A stretch of 64,000 nucleotides of DNA. Origin: Humitalea sp038323655. Lineage in GTDB: Bacteria; Pseudomonadota; Alphaproteobacteria; Acetobacterales; Acetobacteraceae. Made by a program: the position numbers and the translations under genes. Below, piece by piece: positions 1 to 8,594 of the stretch. The notes beneath the pieces were generated by a model. That model did no database searches. It was given only the letters and a program-made list of their open reading frames with translations, and was not told the origin of the DNA. Position 1 is the first letter of the stretch, and each line of letters opens with the position of its first letter. The stretch is taken from NCBI GenBank assembly GCA_038323655.1, contig JBBQHE010000001.1, positions 1 to 64,000 of the forward strand. The letters are read 5' to 3'.

Positions 1-527
1 CCGTGGCGCACAAGGAGCCAGTCTACCGCCTGGCCTGCGGCATGTTCGCGGAGGAGTTCCGCAAGCTCGCACCCGAGTATCCGGACGTAACATTCGAGGA
101 GGCGATGATCGACACCATTGCCATGAAGTTGGTGATGGCACCGCAGCAGTACGATGTCGTGGCGACGACGAATCAGTTCGGCGATATCCTGACGGATATC
201 GGTGCCGGACTGATCGGCGGCCTCGGCCTCGCGCCCGGCATCTGCGCAGGCGACAGGCAGGCGATGGCGCAGGCGACACATGGCTCGGCGCCCGATATCG
301 CCGGCCGCGGCATCGCCAATCCCTATGCGATGATAATGTCCGGCCAAATGCTGCTGGAATGGCTCGGCCGCAAGCACAGCGAACCCCGCGCGACGGAAGC
401 CGCCCTGCTGATGGCAAGCGCGATGGACCGTGTTGTGGCCGCGGGCAAGCAACTGACCCGCGACCTCGGCGGATCAGCCGGAACGCATGAGATGGGGGAT
501 GCCGTCGCCGCCGCCATAGCAGCCTGA
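1..527 (+). CDS. Isocitrate/isopropylmalate dehydrogenase family protein, C-terminal part (5' end outside window)
   Basis: About 174 codons remain of an NAD(P)-dependent beta-decarboxylating dehydrogenase; reading starts at base 3 and the gene begins before the window. The family oxidises and decarboxylates 2-hydroxy acids (isocitrate, 3-isopropylmalate, tartrate or malate). Visible family motifs are the NxFGDILTDIGAGLIGGLGLAPG block near the middle and HGSAPDIAGRGIANP downstream of it, which line the active site and the cofactor pocket. The tail (GTHEMGDAVAAAI) resembles other members. The substrate cannot be told from this fragment; a tartrate/malate-type dehydrogenase would fit the catabolic neighbours. 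A Bug receptor gene follows 40 bp downstream in the same direction, so co-transcription is likely. Confidence 0.85.
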   Translation, partial: VAHKEPVYRLACGMFAEEFRKLAPEYPDVTFEEAMIDTIAMKLVMAPQQYDVVATTNQFGDILTDIGAGLIGGLGLAPGICAGDRQAMAQATHGSAPDIAGRGIANPYAMIMSGQMLLEWLGRKHSEPRATEAALLMASAMDRVVAAGKQLTRDLGGSAGTHEMGDAVAAAIAA

Positions 528-567
528 CACCAGGTCGCGCCTAACAAAAACAACGGGAGGACAGTCC

Positions 568-1548
568 ATGAATGCCACGCGCAGGTCTTTGCTTTCGACG
601 TCCCTCGCCCTCGGCACCGTGCCCGCGGCAAGCCAGGCGCAGGGCGCCTGGCCCGAGCGCCCGGTCCGTCTCATCGTTCCCTTTGCCCCTGGCGGCGGGA
701 ACGACCAGATCGGGCGCCTGCTGGCGCGGTACCTGACGGACCGGTTCCGCCAGTCGGTGACAGTGGACAACCGCAGCGGCGCGGCCGGCATCGTTGGTCT
801 GCAGGCGCTGCTGCAAGCACCGGCGGACGGCTATACCTTCTCGATGCTGCCGCAGGGGCCGCTCGACGTGAACCCGGCGATCTACGACAGGCTGCCCTAT
901 GACCCGGTGCGCGATTTCGTGCCCGTCGCGATGTTGGTGCGCTTCCCGCTCTTCCTGGTTGCACATCCTTCAACCGGTGTGCGCAGCGTCGCGGAATTGA
1001 TCGCACTGGCGAAGCGACGACCGGGAGAGGTGACGTATTCCTCCGGCGGCGTCGGCAACGGCAATCATTTGGCCGGGGCGCTGCTGGCCATGATGTCGGG
1101 CACCAGCCTGGTGCACGTGCCCTATCGCGGCTCCGGTCCGGCCACCCTCGCCGCCGTTGCTGGGGAAGTGAACTTCACCTTCGCAAGTGGCGGGCCTGCC
1201 TTGCTGGACCACGCGCGCGACAACCGACTGGTGATGCTCGGCGTCGCCGATCGCCAGAGGATTGCAGCCCTGCCCGACATTCCGACGGTCGCAGAGGGCG
1301 GCGTGCCGGATTTCGAATCCTGGTCCTGGGCCGGCATCATCGCGCGTGCCGGCACACCACAGATTGCGATCGATCGCATGTCGCAGGAGTCGCTCGCCTT
1401 TATACGCATGCCCGAAACAGTGGCAGGCCTGGAACGCGATGGCTTTGCCGCTGCCCCCGCCGCCCCCGCGGCCTTCAGCGCGCATATCCGCAGTGAGGCC
1501 GAGCGCTGGGCCGTTGTGGCGAGACAGGCAAATATCCGCGCGGAGTAG
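568..1548 (+). CDS. Bug/TctC-family tripartite tricarboxylate transporter substrate-binding protein
   Basis: 326 aa, the usual size for the family. The N-terminus (MNATRRSLLSTSLALG, cleavage near AAS-QAQ) is an export signal with an RR pair. The family hallmarks follow: WPERPVRLIVPFAPGGGNDQIGR, VDNRSGAAG, a PADGYT segment near residue 87, and HVPYRGSGPA near residue 182. Such proteins bind a carboxylate or other small solute in the periplasm and pass it to a TctAB permease, but no TctA or TctB is encoded in this window. The start has a strong ribosome binding site (GGGAGGA at about 555-561). It lies behind the dehydrogenase tail and in front of a second Bug gene. The ligand is unknown. Confidence 0.93.
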   Translation: MNATRRSLLSTSLALGTVPAASQAQGAWPERPVRLIVPFAPGGGNDQIGRLLARYLTDRFRQSVTVDNRSGAAGIVGLQALLQAPADGYTFSMLPQGPLDVNPAIYDRLPYDPVRDFVPVAMLVRFPLFLVAHPSTGVRSVAELIALAKRRPGEVTYSSGGVGNGNHLAGALLAMMSGTSLVHVPYRGSGPATLAAVAGEVNFTFASGGPALLDHARDNRLVMLGVADRQRIAALPDIPTVAEGGVPDFESWSWAGIIARAGTPQIAIDRMSQESLAFIRMPETVAGLERDGFAAAPAAPAAFSAHIRSEAERWAVVARQANIRAE

Positions 1549-1630
1549 CCACAGGGCGACCTTCGGCTTTTCAACTGCCGTCCATTACTTTCTGTGATTT
1601 GCCGCGACACCGGCGGCGACGATAGGCTTT

Positions 1631-1646
1631 GCCATCAAAAAATGGC
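1631..1646 (+). repeat. Small inverted repeat between the two Bug genes
   Basis: GCCAT at 1631-1635 and ATGGC at 1642-1646 flank an A-rich loop (CAAAAA) in the 147-bp gap between two same-strand Bug genes. The stem is short (5 bp) and no T-run follows. It could slow RNA polymerase or shape the leader of the second mRNA, but could also be chance. Confidence 0.25.
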
Positions 1647-1695
1647 GCGTCGAGCGGTTCAACCGCGCAACACTGCGCCCTTGGAGGAAAGCACC

Positions 1696-2676
1696 ATGAC
1701 CTTTCGCAGGCGCACACTGGCGCTGGCCGGACTTGGCACTGCACTCGCAACCCCTCGCATGGCCTCCGCACAGGGCAGCGATTGGCCGAACCGCCCGGTC
1801 CGCATCGTCGTGCCGTCGGCGCCCGCGGGTTCGGCCGATGTTGCCGCACGTGCACTGGCCGAAAGGCTGTCGACCAGCACGGGTCGGCCCTTCTTCGTCG
1901 AAAACCGCGCAGGGTCCGCCGGCACCAACGGCACCGACCATGTCGTGAAGAGCGCGCCGGATGGCTATACCTTCGTCTTCATCAGCACCAATGCCGCGGT
2001 GAACGAGACGCTGCAGCCACGCCGCCCCTTCGTGTTGACCCGCGATTTGGTCCCGGTGGCGGCGGTCAACCGGCTGTACCTGATTTACGCCGTCAACAAC
2101 CAGTTGCCGATACGGAGCCTTCAGGAGTTGATCGCCTACGCAAAGGCGAATCCCGGCGTGCTGAACTTCGCCTCCTCCGGGCCGGGCTCTATGTTCCACT
2201 TGTCGACCGAGGTTCTGCGCAGCCTAGCCGGCGTGGAGATGACGCACGTCCCGTTCCGGCAGTATTCCGATGCACGGACACAGTTGATGGGCGGACAGAT
2301 CCAACTGATGGCCGACGCCGTCTTCACCCTGGAGCCGCTGATCAAGGGTGGCCGCATGCGTGCCATCGTAACCAGCGGCCCGACGCGCAGCGCGTTGTTC
2401 CCGGAGCTACCGACGGTCGCCGAAACCTTTCCCGGCTTCGACTTCGGGCTTTGGAACGGGTTGCTGGCGCCGGTCGGCACGCCACCGGCGATCGTCGAAC
2501 GCTTGAATGCCGAGGTGAACAAGGTGCTGGCCGAACCGGCCTTCATCGAGGCCAATGCACGGCTCGATATCCAGCTCACCCCCGGTACGCCGGAGGCCTT
2601 CGGGGCGCTGATCGGTCGCGATGTCGAGCGGATGCGCGAGGCGGTGCGCCTGGCAAACGTCCAGCCCGAAGCCTGA
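1696..2676 (+). CDS. Bug/TctC-family substrate-binding protein
   Basis: 326 aa from the ATG at 1696, chosen because GGAGGAAA sits just upstream (1683-1690) and a signal peptide follows immediately (MTFRRRTLALAGLGTALATP). The frame is open further upstream to 1594 but that stretch does not look coding. The mature part shows WPNRPVRIVVPSAPAGSADV, VENRAGSAGTNG, SAPDGYTF and THVPFRQYSDA, the standard Bug signatures. It would act as a periplasmic solute receptor. It is a divergent paralogue of the preceding gene. The gene ends 6 bp from the stop of the converging TetR gene, leaving no room for a separate terminator. Confidence 0.93.
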   Translation: MTFRRRTLALAGLGTALATPRMASAQGSDWPNRPVRIVVPSAPAGSADVAARALAERLSTSTGRPFFVENRAGSAGTNGTDHVVKSAPDGYTFVFISTNAAVNETLQPRRPFVLTRDLVPVAAVNRLYLIYAVNNQLPIRSLQELIAYAKANPGVLNFASSGPGSMFHLSTEVLRSLAGVEMTHVPFRQYSDARTQLMGGQIQLMADAVFTLEPLIKGGRMRAIVTSGPTRSALFPELPTVAETFPGFDFGLWNGLLAPVGTPPAIVERLNAEVNKVLAEPAFIEANARLDIQLTPGTPEAFGALIGRDVERMREAVRLANVQPEA

Positions 2677-2682
2677 CTTCCG

Positions 2683-3399
2683 CTAGGCGGCGGCGGTGGC
2701 GCGGCGCCGCGATCGGGGCGGCGTCGCTGCGGCCCGGGGGCCGAGAGCACCGTTCAGATAGACCTCCACCAAGGGTCGCAACAACGGCGCCAGATCGGGT
2801 GCAACGCGCGTGCGATGGATGTGCTTGCGCACCAGGTAATAGATCACGGTGGAATGCAGCATCCAGGCGGTTTCCAGATCATGCGGGGCTTCCGCCGTCC
2901 CCGCCGCGACACGGAGTTCGACGGCCAGCATCGAAAGCAGCCGTGCCGCGTGGTGATTGACGTAGCGGCGCGTCAGGTCGCGTCCATCCAGGCTCGCGTG
3001 CATGGCGATGCGGATCCAACGCGGATCGTCCACCACGCGAAGATAGGCCGTGTAGAAGGCCACCAACCGATCGGCCAGGGGACGATCGCGGTCCCGCAGC
3101 GTATCCTCCCAGTCCGGATTCCAGCGGGTGACGAAGACGCGCTCGTAGACCTGCTCGATCAGCGCGTCCTTTGAGCCGAAGTATCGGAAAATGAGGCTCT
3201 GCGAAACGCCGAGTTGCGCCGCCAGCAGGCGCGTGTCCGCCGCAAAGCCGTGCTCGGCAAAAAAATCGATGGCGCCTTCGAGGATCTGCCGCTGCCGTTC
3301 GGCGGGTGCCAGGCGCCGCTTGACTCCGCTGCCCACGTCCTTCACCGCCAATGCGTCCCCCGCGTCTGCCGTGGCTACGATAATGAACCGCCTGCTCAT
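2683..3399 (-). CDS. TetR/AcrR-family transcriptional regulator
   Basis: 238 aa from the ATG at 3399; the frame is open to 3486, but the residues before it look unlike protein from this family. An N-terminal helix-turn-helix is visible from about residue 30 to 75: ERQRQILEGAIDFFAEHG, then LLAAQLGVSQSLIFRYFGSKDALIEQVYE, the classic TetR recognition-helix pattern. The rest is a helical ligand-binding domain that I cannot assign to a ligand. It is divergent from the BKACE-TRAP operon across a 218-bp gap, the usual arrangement for a local repressor, so I infer that it controls that operon and probably itself. The C-terminal tail is basic and Ala/Arg-rich. Confidence 0.9.
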   Translation of the reverse strand: MSRRFIIVATADAGDALAVKDVGSGVKRRLAPAERQRQILEGAIDFFAEHGFAADTRLLAAQLGVSQSLIFRYFGSKDALIEQVYERVFVTRWNPDWEDTLRDRDRPLADRLVAFYTAYLRVVDDPRWIRIAMHASLDGRDLTRRYVNHHAARLLSMLAVELRVAAGTAEAPHDLETAWMLHSTVIYYLVRKHIHRTRVAPDLAPLLRPLVEVYLNGALGPRAAATPPRSRRRATAAA

Positions 3400-3553
3400 C
3401 AGCAAGATGGCCGCCGAGGCCTTTGGCGATGATGGACCGCGGTGCTTTGCCTCGCTCGGCAGCATGACCATCGCTGCATACCACATCTCATGCTTTGCAG
3501 TTTCGGCATGTTGCAGGTGCGAAGCGGCCTGCGTCGGTCTGGGTCGAATCTGA

Positions 3554-3582
3554 TTGACTCAGGGCAGCGCCGCAAATATCGT
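3554..3582 (+). promoter_or_regulatory. Putative sigma-70 promoter for the BKACE-TRAP operon
   Basis: TTGACT at 3554-3559 (5 of 6 to the -35 consensus) and TATCGT at 3577-3582 are separated by 17 bp, about 36 bp upstream of the BKACE start codon. The surrounding DNA is more AT-rich than its neighbours. A short inverted repeat, CTGA-ttgac-TCAG at 3550-3562, overlaps the -35 element and is a candidate operator half-site pair for the divergent TetR regulator. Confidence 0.45.
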
Positions 3583-3617
3583 TTGCTCAATAAGAAACAG
3601 ACTTTGGGGAGACGTCG

Positions 3618-4553
3618 ATGGCACGCGCACAGCGCAAGGCGATCATCACCTGTGCGGTGACTGGCGCAATTCATACGCCCAGCATGTCGCCGTATCTGCC
3701 GATCACGCCGGATGAGATCGTGGCCCAGGCGCTGGAAGCAGCCGAGGCCGGCGCGTCGGTCCTGCATCTGCATGCGCGCGATCCCGAAACCGGCAAGCCC
3801 GACCAGACGCCAGAAGGCTTTGCGCGCTTCCTGCCGCGCATCAAGCAGGGCACGAATGCCGTGCTGAACCTGACGTCGGGCGGCAGTCCCTACATGAAGG
3901 TCGAGGAGCGCGTGCGACCTGCGGAGGTCTTCAAGCCCGAGGTCGCCTCCCTCAACATGGGCTCCATCAACTTCGGCCTTTACCCGATGCTCGACCGCTT
4001 CAAGGAATTCAAGCACGACTGGGAAAAGCAGCATCTGGAAGCGACTCGCGACCTCGTCTTCCGGAACTCGTTCAAGGACATCGAGTACATCCTGCGTACC
4101 TGCGACGGCAACGGCACGCGGTTCGAGTTCGAATGCTACGACATCGCGCACCTCTACAACCTCGCGCATTTCCTTGAACGGAAGCTGGTGCGGCCGCCGT
4201 TGTTCGTGCAGTCCGTTTTCGGCATCCTGGGTGGCATCGGCACGCACCCCGAGGATGTGATGCATATGAAGCGCACCTGCGACCGGCTGTTCGGCGACGA
4301 CTATCGCTGGTCCGTGCTCGGGGCCGGGCGGAACCAACTGCCGATCGCGGCCATGTCGGCGGCGATGGGTGGCAATGTGCGCGTCGGGTTGGAGGACAGC
4401 CTCTGGATCGGACCAGGTCGCCTGGCGAAGTCGAACGCAGAACAGGTGCGCGCCGTTCGCCAAATCCTGGAAGGGCTTGGCGTCGAAATCGCGACACCTG
4501 ATGAAGCCCGCGCCATCCTCAGCCTGAAGGGCGGGGACAGCGTCGCCTTTTGA
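3618..4553 (+). CDS. BKACE-family protein (3-keto-5-aminohexanoate cleavage enzyme family, DUF849)
   Basis: 311 aa, full length. BKACE enzymes are zinc-dependent TIM barrels that condense a beta-keto acid with acetyl-CoA to give acetoacetate and a new acyl-CoA. The metal-binding HLHARD motif (near residue 49), the NLTSGG strand and the C-terminal GNVRVGLEDSLW segment with its acidic residue are present. The start is backed by GGGGAGA at about 3606-3612. It is the first gene of an operon with TRAP genes 27 bp downstream, so it probably acts on the compound that system imports or on a breakdown product. BKACE specificity varies widely and cannot be read from sequence alone. Confidence 0.9.
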   Translation: MARAQRKAIITCAVTGAIHTPSMSPYLPITPDEIVAQALEAAEAGASVLHLHARDPETGKPDQTPEGFARFLPRIKQGTNAVLNLTSGGSPYMKVEERVRPAEVFKPEVASLNMGSINFGLYPMLDRFKEFKHDWEKQHLEATRDLVFRNSFKDIEYILRTCDGNGTRFEFECYDIAHLYNLAHFLERKLVRPPLFVQSVFGILGGIGTHPEDVMHMKRTCDRLFGDDYRWSVLGAGRNQLPIAAMSAAMGGNVRVGLEDSLWIGPGRLAKSNAEQVRAVRQILEGLGVEIATPDEARAILSLKGGDSVAF

Positions 4554-4580
4554 TCAGACTGGCACAGAGAGGAAACATCC

Positions 4581-5663
4581 ATGGATCGTCGTAGCCTGCT
4601 CACTGCGCCGCTTGCCGCGGCCGCTGCATCCGCTTTCGGTGGCCCCGTGCTCGCCCAGGGCGGCCGGACCATCGATATCCGTATTGGCGGCGGCCATCCA
4701 CCGGCGGCGGTGTGGATCTCCACCATTCGCGACTTCTACCAGCCGAATGTGGTCGCCAGGGTGCAGCGCGAGACGCCGCATCGCATCCGCTTCACGGAAG
4801 GCTTCGGCGGTTCCGTCTGCCGCCCTGGTGAATGCCTGGAGGCCGTGGAGACCGGCCTTCTCGATGTCGCCGAAATCCAGGTGATCTTCGAGCCAGCGAA
4901 GCTGATGGCGCATAACTTCAGCATCTACGTCCCCTTCGGCCCGGCGGATGCGAAAATGGCGGCGCGTTGCGTGCGTGAAACCTATGAGCGTGTGCCCCGC
5001 CTCGCACAGATGCTGGAGCGCTCGCACCGGCAGGTGTATCTGGCGGCGAGCGTCGTCGGCAACTACGGCGTGGTGACGGCTTTCAACTGGAACACGCTGG
5101 CGGATCTGCGTGGTCGCAAGATCGCCGCGGCCGGTCCGAACCTGCCATGGCTGCAGGGTCAGGGTGTGGGCATGGTTCCGGTCCAGTCCAATCTCAACGA
5201 AGCCTACACGGCCATGCAGACCGGCGTTTACGAAGGCTGGATCATGTTCCCTGACGGCGTGACGGGTTTCCGCCTGCACGAACTCTCGCGGCAGTTCGTC
5301 CGCTCCGACTTCGGTGCGCAGGGCAACCCCTGCCTCACCATGAACGTGCAGACCTGGCGCGGCCTGCCGCCCGAGGTCCAGCGCATCATGAAGGAGGAAG
5401 CCACCAAGTGGTCCGACCACCTCGGTGAGACGATCAACCAGCGCTCGGAAGAGGCGATGGAGATCATGCGTCGCCAAGGGCTGACCGTGCGTGTCCTGGG
5501 CGACGAGGAGAAAGCGATCTGGGCCAACGGCCTGCCCAACCTGGCGCGGCAGCGGATGGAAGAAATGCGGCGCAACAACCAACCCGCCGAAGCCGTCACG
5601 ACCTATGTCCAGCTGGCAACGGAAGCCGGGCATCGATTCCCTCGGGACTGGCTGAACAGCTAG
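4581..5663 (+). CDS. dctP: TRAP transporter substrate-binding protein (DctP family)
   Basis: 360 aa periplasmic receptor. The signal peptide carries an RR pair (MDRRSLLTAPLAAAAASAFG, cleavage around VLAQGG). The mature chain shows DctP features: a receptor-like RFTEGFGGSVCR segment, a region near residues 163-180 (NWNTLADLRGRKIAAAGP) corresponding to the family's conserved arginine region, and a long C-terminal helix. A strong binding site, GAGAGGAAA, precedes the start. It should capture an organic acid anion and deliver it to the DctQ-DctM permease encoded next, using the sodium or proton gradient. The ligand is unknown; the flanking BKACE and cyclase genes suggest a keto or aromatic acid. 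Confidence 0.9.
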   Translation: MDRRSLLTAPLAAAAASAFGGPVLAQGGRTIDIRIGGGHPPAAVWISTIRDFYQPNVVARVQRETPHRIRFTEGFGGSVCRPGECLEAVETGLLDVAEIQVIFEPAKLMAHNFSIYVPFGPADAKMAARCVRETYERVPRLAQMLERSHRQVYLAASVVGNYGVVTAFNWNTLADLRGRKIAAAGPNLPWLQGQGVGMVPVQSNLNEAYTAMQTGVYEGWIMFPDGVTGFRLHELSRQFVRSDFGAQGNPCLTMNVQTWRGLPPEVQRIMKEEATKWSDHLGETINQRSEEAMEIMRRQGLTVRVLGDEEKAIWANGLPNLARQRMEEMRRNNQPAEAVTTYVQLATEAGHRFPRDWLNS

Positions 5664-5667
5664 CCAC

Positions 5668-6225
5668 ATGAGCGAGGTCCCGATGGCCCGTACGGCGACC
5701 GTGGCCTCGCTGCCAGCACGTGCCTTCGACGCGTTCATCGCCAGCACGAACGCCTTCGCCACGATTCTCGTGTTGGGGTTGATGGTGCTGATCTGCAGCG
5801 ACGTGATTGCGCGCAGCGCGTTCAACGCGCCGCTGCATGGTGTGCCGGAGATGGTGAAGACCGTTGTTCCCATCATGCTTTGGCTGCAGGTGGCCTACAC
5901 GCTGCGGATCGGGCGACACATGCGTTCCGGCATTGGCCTGCAGGTGCTGGGCCCGGCGCGGGCGCGTTGGGTTCTCGTGGCGAATGCGGGCGCCGGCATC
6001 TTTCTCTTTGGCATCATCGGCTTTTTCGGCTGGGAAGAGTTCCTGATGGCCTGGCAGACCGGATCCTGGGAAGGCGGCGATATCCGCATCCCCGACTGGC
6101 CGGCCTGGTTGGCGGTTGCCGTCGGCGCCACCTGCACCGCCGTGCAGTACACACGCGATTGCATCCGCCTCATTCGGCACGGTGCGTCCCGGATCGACAC
6201 CGAAGGCGCCGATGGCGCGGAGTAG
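5668..6225 (+). CDS. dctQ: TRAP transporter small permease subunit (DctQ family)
   Basis: 185 aa membrane protein with about four hydrophobic segments (roughly residues 25-45, 65-80, 105-125 and 142-160). The family pattern is visible in LICSDVIARSAFNAPLHGVPEM and in the following MLWLQVAYTLRIGRHMR. It lies 4 bp after the dctP stop and 9 bp before dctM, so the three form one unit. Two in-frame starts are possible: 5668 (MSEVPMARTA) and 5683 (MARTATVAS), the second with GCGAGG at a suitable distance. I report the longer. DctQ scaffolds the large permease and contacts the receptor. Confidence 0.9.
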   Translation: MSEVPMARTATVASLPARAFDAFIASTNAFATILVLGLMVLICSDVIARSAFNAPLHGVPEMVKTVVPIMLWLQVAYTLRIGRHMRSGIGLQVLGPARARWVLVANAGAGIFLFGIIGFFGWEEFLMAWQTGSWEGGDIRIPDWPAWLAVAVGATCTAVQYTRDCIRLIRHGASRIDTEGADGAE

Positions 6226-6234
6226 GCCCTTGCC

Positions 6235-7554
6235 ATGGAACCGCTGACCATCGGCATCCTCTCGCTCGTAGGGATCATTGTCCTGATCCTGATCGGCTTC
6301 CATGTCGCGACCGCGCTCGCGCTGGTGGGCTTCATAGCCCTCTATTCCCTGACCGGGCGTTTCGGTGTCGCGTCCTCGTTGCTGTACAACACGGCCCAGG
6401 GGGGGCTGGCGGACTATGTCTACGCCGTCATCCCGCTTTTCGTGGTCATGGGGCTCTTCGCGACCCAGGCCGGGGCAACGAGAGACCTGTTTGTGGCGGC
6501 AGCCGCATTAACCGGGCGGCTCCGTGGCGGGCTGGGTGTCGCGACCGTCGGCGCGAATGCGGTCTTCGCCGCGGTGACCGGCGTTTCCGTGGCTTCGGCT
6601 GCGGTCTTCACCAAGCTTGCGATCCCGGAAATGTCGCGCGCCGGGTATGATCGCCGGTTTGCGCTGGGGATCGTCGGCTCCTCGGCGCTGCTTGGCATGC
6701 TCATCCCGCCGTCCATCCTGATGATCGTCTATGGCGTGCTGTCGGAGCAGTCGATCGGCCGGCTTTTTGCCGCCGGCATCGTGCCGGGACTTCTGGTTGC
6801 CACCACCCTGTCCGTGGTGATCGTGGTCAGGGCCTATCGTACGCCATCGCTCGTCGGGACCGAGGGCGATGCCTCGCGCCGTCCGCTGGAACCCAAGCGC
6901 CGGGCGCTGTTGCGGGTATGGCCGCTTATGCTGCTGATCGGGCTGGTGCTGGGCGGCATCTACGGCGGCTTGTTCACGCCCACGGAAGCCGGGGCTGTCG
7001 GTGCGGCCGGGGCGCTGATCCTGGCGCTAGGCAAGCGCGCCATCACGTTTCAGGCCACAAGGGTCATCCTGCTGGATACCGGGCGCACCTGTGCCGCGAT
7101 TTTCCTGCTGCTGATCGCGGCGCAGATCTACAGCCGTGCGCTGACACTCTCAGGACTGCCGGCCGCGGTCTCGGGATGGGTATTGTCGCTCGGGCTCGAT
7201 CCGATGCTGGTTGTGCTGCTCTTCGTCATGGTCATCATCCTGCTCGGCTGCTTCATCGACAGCGTCTCGATCCTGCTGCTGACCATGCCAATCATGGTGC
7301 CGGTGATGAACGCACTCGGCTTCGACCTGATCTGGTTCGGCATGGTTGCGATCGTGGCGGTCGAACTTGGCCTGCTGACGCCGCCCTTCGGCATGGTGGT
7401 TTTCGCGATGAAGGCATCGCTGCCAGGCGACGTGCGGGTAGAGGAGATCTTCGCCGGCGTCTTGCCCTTCATGCTGGCGCTGCTCGCGGCACTCGGCCTG
7501 CTGATGGTGTTTCCGCAGCTGAGCACTGCTTTGCCCAACGCGCTCTTCGGCTAG
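6235..7554 (+). CDS. dctM: TRAP transporter large permease subunit (DctM family)
   Basis: 439 aa, the normal length, with about twelve hydrophobic segments across the whole protein. DctM is the ion-coupled transport subunit. Family-type blocks are visible: GANAVFAAVTGVSVASAAVF, MLIPPSILMIVYG, GLFTPTEAGAVGA and LGCFIDSVSILLLTMPI. It is the third member of the dctPQM set and is followed 46 bp later by a cyclase-family gene. Confidence 0.93.
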   Translation: MEPLTIGILSLVGIIVLILIGFHVATALALVGFIALYSLTGRFGVASSLLYNTAQGGLADYVYAVIPLFVVMGLFATQAGATRDLFVAAAALTGRLRGGLGVATVGANAVFAAVTGVSVASAAVFTKLAIPEMSRAGYDRRFALGIVGSSALLGMLIPPSILMIVYGVLSEQSIGRLFAAGIVPGLLVATTLSVVIVVRAYRTPSLVGTEGDASRRPLEPKRRALLRVWPLMLLIGLVLGGIYGGLFTPTEAGAVGAAGALILALGKRAITFQATRVILLDTGRTCAAIFLLLIAAQIYSRALTLSGLPAAVSGWVLSLGLDPMLVVLLFVMVIILLGCFIDSVSILLLTMPIMVPVMNALGFDLIWFGMVAIVAVELGLLTPPFGMVVFAMKASLPGDVRVEEIFAGVLPFMLALLAALGLLMVFPQLSTALPNALFG

Positions 7555-7600
7555 CGGCCGGAGATTGCGTCACCTCACCCAGGGATAAGGAACGAACAGG

Positions 7601-8578
7601 ATGGACACGAACGTCAAGGCCGGTCACCGCGGCAGGATCACCAAGGATGAGGTACTGCGGACGGCCGAAGACTTGAAGAACTGGGGCAAGTGGGGCCCCG
7701 ATGACGAGATCGGCACGCTGAACTACATCACGCCCGAGGACATCGTGAAGGCCTGCAGCCTGGTCCGGCGCGGCAAGGTCTTCGCCATGGGCATCCCGCT
7801 CGACAACAACGGGCCGCAGAAGGGGCATTTCGGCGGGCGCTTCAACCCGATCCACACCATGCTGGCCACCGGCACCGATGCGGTCGCAGGCCGGTTCGAC
7901 GAGATGATGATCCGCTACGCCGATGACGTCATCAGCATGCCGGTGCAGGCGGCAACGCATTGGGACAGCCTTGGCCACATCTTCCTCGGCGACAAGATGT
8001 ACAACGGCTATGACGCCCGCCTGGTCGACAGCGGCGGCGTGCACAAGAACGGGATCGAGCACACGCGCGACCGCATGATGGGCCGCGGCGTGCTGCTCGA
8101 CATTGCGCGCTTCCGCGGCGTCGATTCACTGGCTGATGGCGAGGCGATCTATGTCGACGAGTTGGAGGCCGTTGCGGCCAAGCAGGGCGTCACGGTGGGA
8201 CGGGCGGATTTCGTGATCCTGCGCACCGGCCACATGGAACGCTGCCGCCAAGCGGGCGACTGGGGCGGCTATGCCGGTGGCGATGCGCCGGGCGTGGCTT
8301 TCGAAACCTGTCGCTGGATGCACGAGAAGCAGATCGCCGCCATCTGTTCCGACACCTGGGGTGTCGAGGTGCGTCCTAACGAGACCTCCGACGTGATGCA
8401 GCCCTGGCACTGGGTGGTCATCCCGGCGATGGGCCTGACCATGGGCGAGATCTTCGACGTCTCCCAGCTCGCTGCCGATTGTGCGAAGGATGGGATCTAC
8501 GAGTTCCTGTTCTACGCCCCGCCGCTGCTGATCACCGGCGGGACAGGGTCGATGATCAACCCGATCGCGGTGAAGTAA
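7601..8578 (+). CDS. Cyclase family protein (kynurenine formamidase-like metal hydrolase)
   Basis: 325 aa. The fold family hydrolyses amides, lactones or similar bonds using a metal site. Recognisable pieces are GKWGPDDEIGTLNYITPEDI near residue 30, the metal-binding stretch THWDSLGHI near residue 113 (the family HxGTHxDxxxH region in altered form), and HKNGIEHTRDRMMGRGVLLDIAR. AAGGAA lies about 10 bp upstream of the ATG. It is the last gene of the apparent BKACE-TRAP operon. I infer a role in opening a ring or hydrolysing an intermediate of the imported substrate. Confidence 0.85.
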   Translation: MDTNVKAGHRGRITKDEVLRTAEDLKNWGKWGPDDEIGTLNYITPEDIVKACSLVRRGKVFAMGIPLDNNGPQKGHFGGRFNPIHTMLATGTDAVAGRFDEMMIRYADDVISMPVQAATHWDSLGHIFLGDKMYNGYDARLVDSGGVHKNGIEHTRDRMMGRGVLLDIARFRGVDSLADGEAIYVDELEAVAAKQGVTVGRADFVILRTGHMERCRQAGDWGGYAGGDAPGVAFETCRWMHEKQIAAICSDTWGVEVRPNETSDVMQPWHWVVIPAMGLTMGEIFDVSQLAADCAKDGIYEFLFYAPPLLITGGTGSMINPIAVK

Positions 8579-8594
8579 CCGCCCCTCCGGGCGG
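8579..8594 (+). terminator. Hairpin after the cyclase gene, possible terminator
   Basis: A perfect 6-bp GC stem (CCGCCC / GGGCGG) with a four-base loop (CTCC) begins at the base after the TAA stop. There is no T-run after it, so it is at best a weak intrinsic terminator or a 3'-end stabiliser. Confidence 0.4.

Noticed and set aside
4554..5876. 440-residue open frame on the minus strand across dctP-dctQ
   Set aside because: It is opposite a clear DctP gene with full family motifs, has a His/Arg/Gly-rich non-protein-like composition, and arises from GC-biased third positions.
1..8578. A transferred island with different base composition
   Set aside because: This part looks a little less GC-rich than the rest, but without computed values and with no mobility genes the claim is not supportable.
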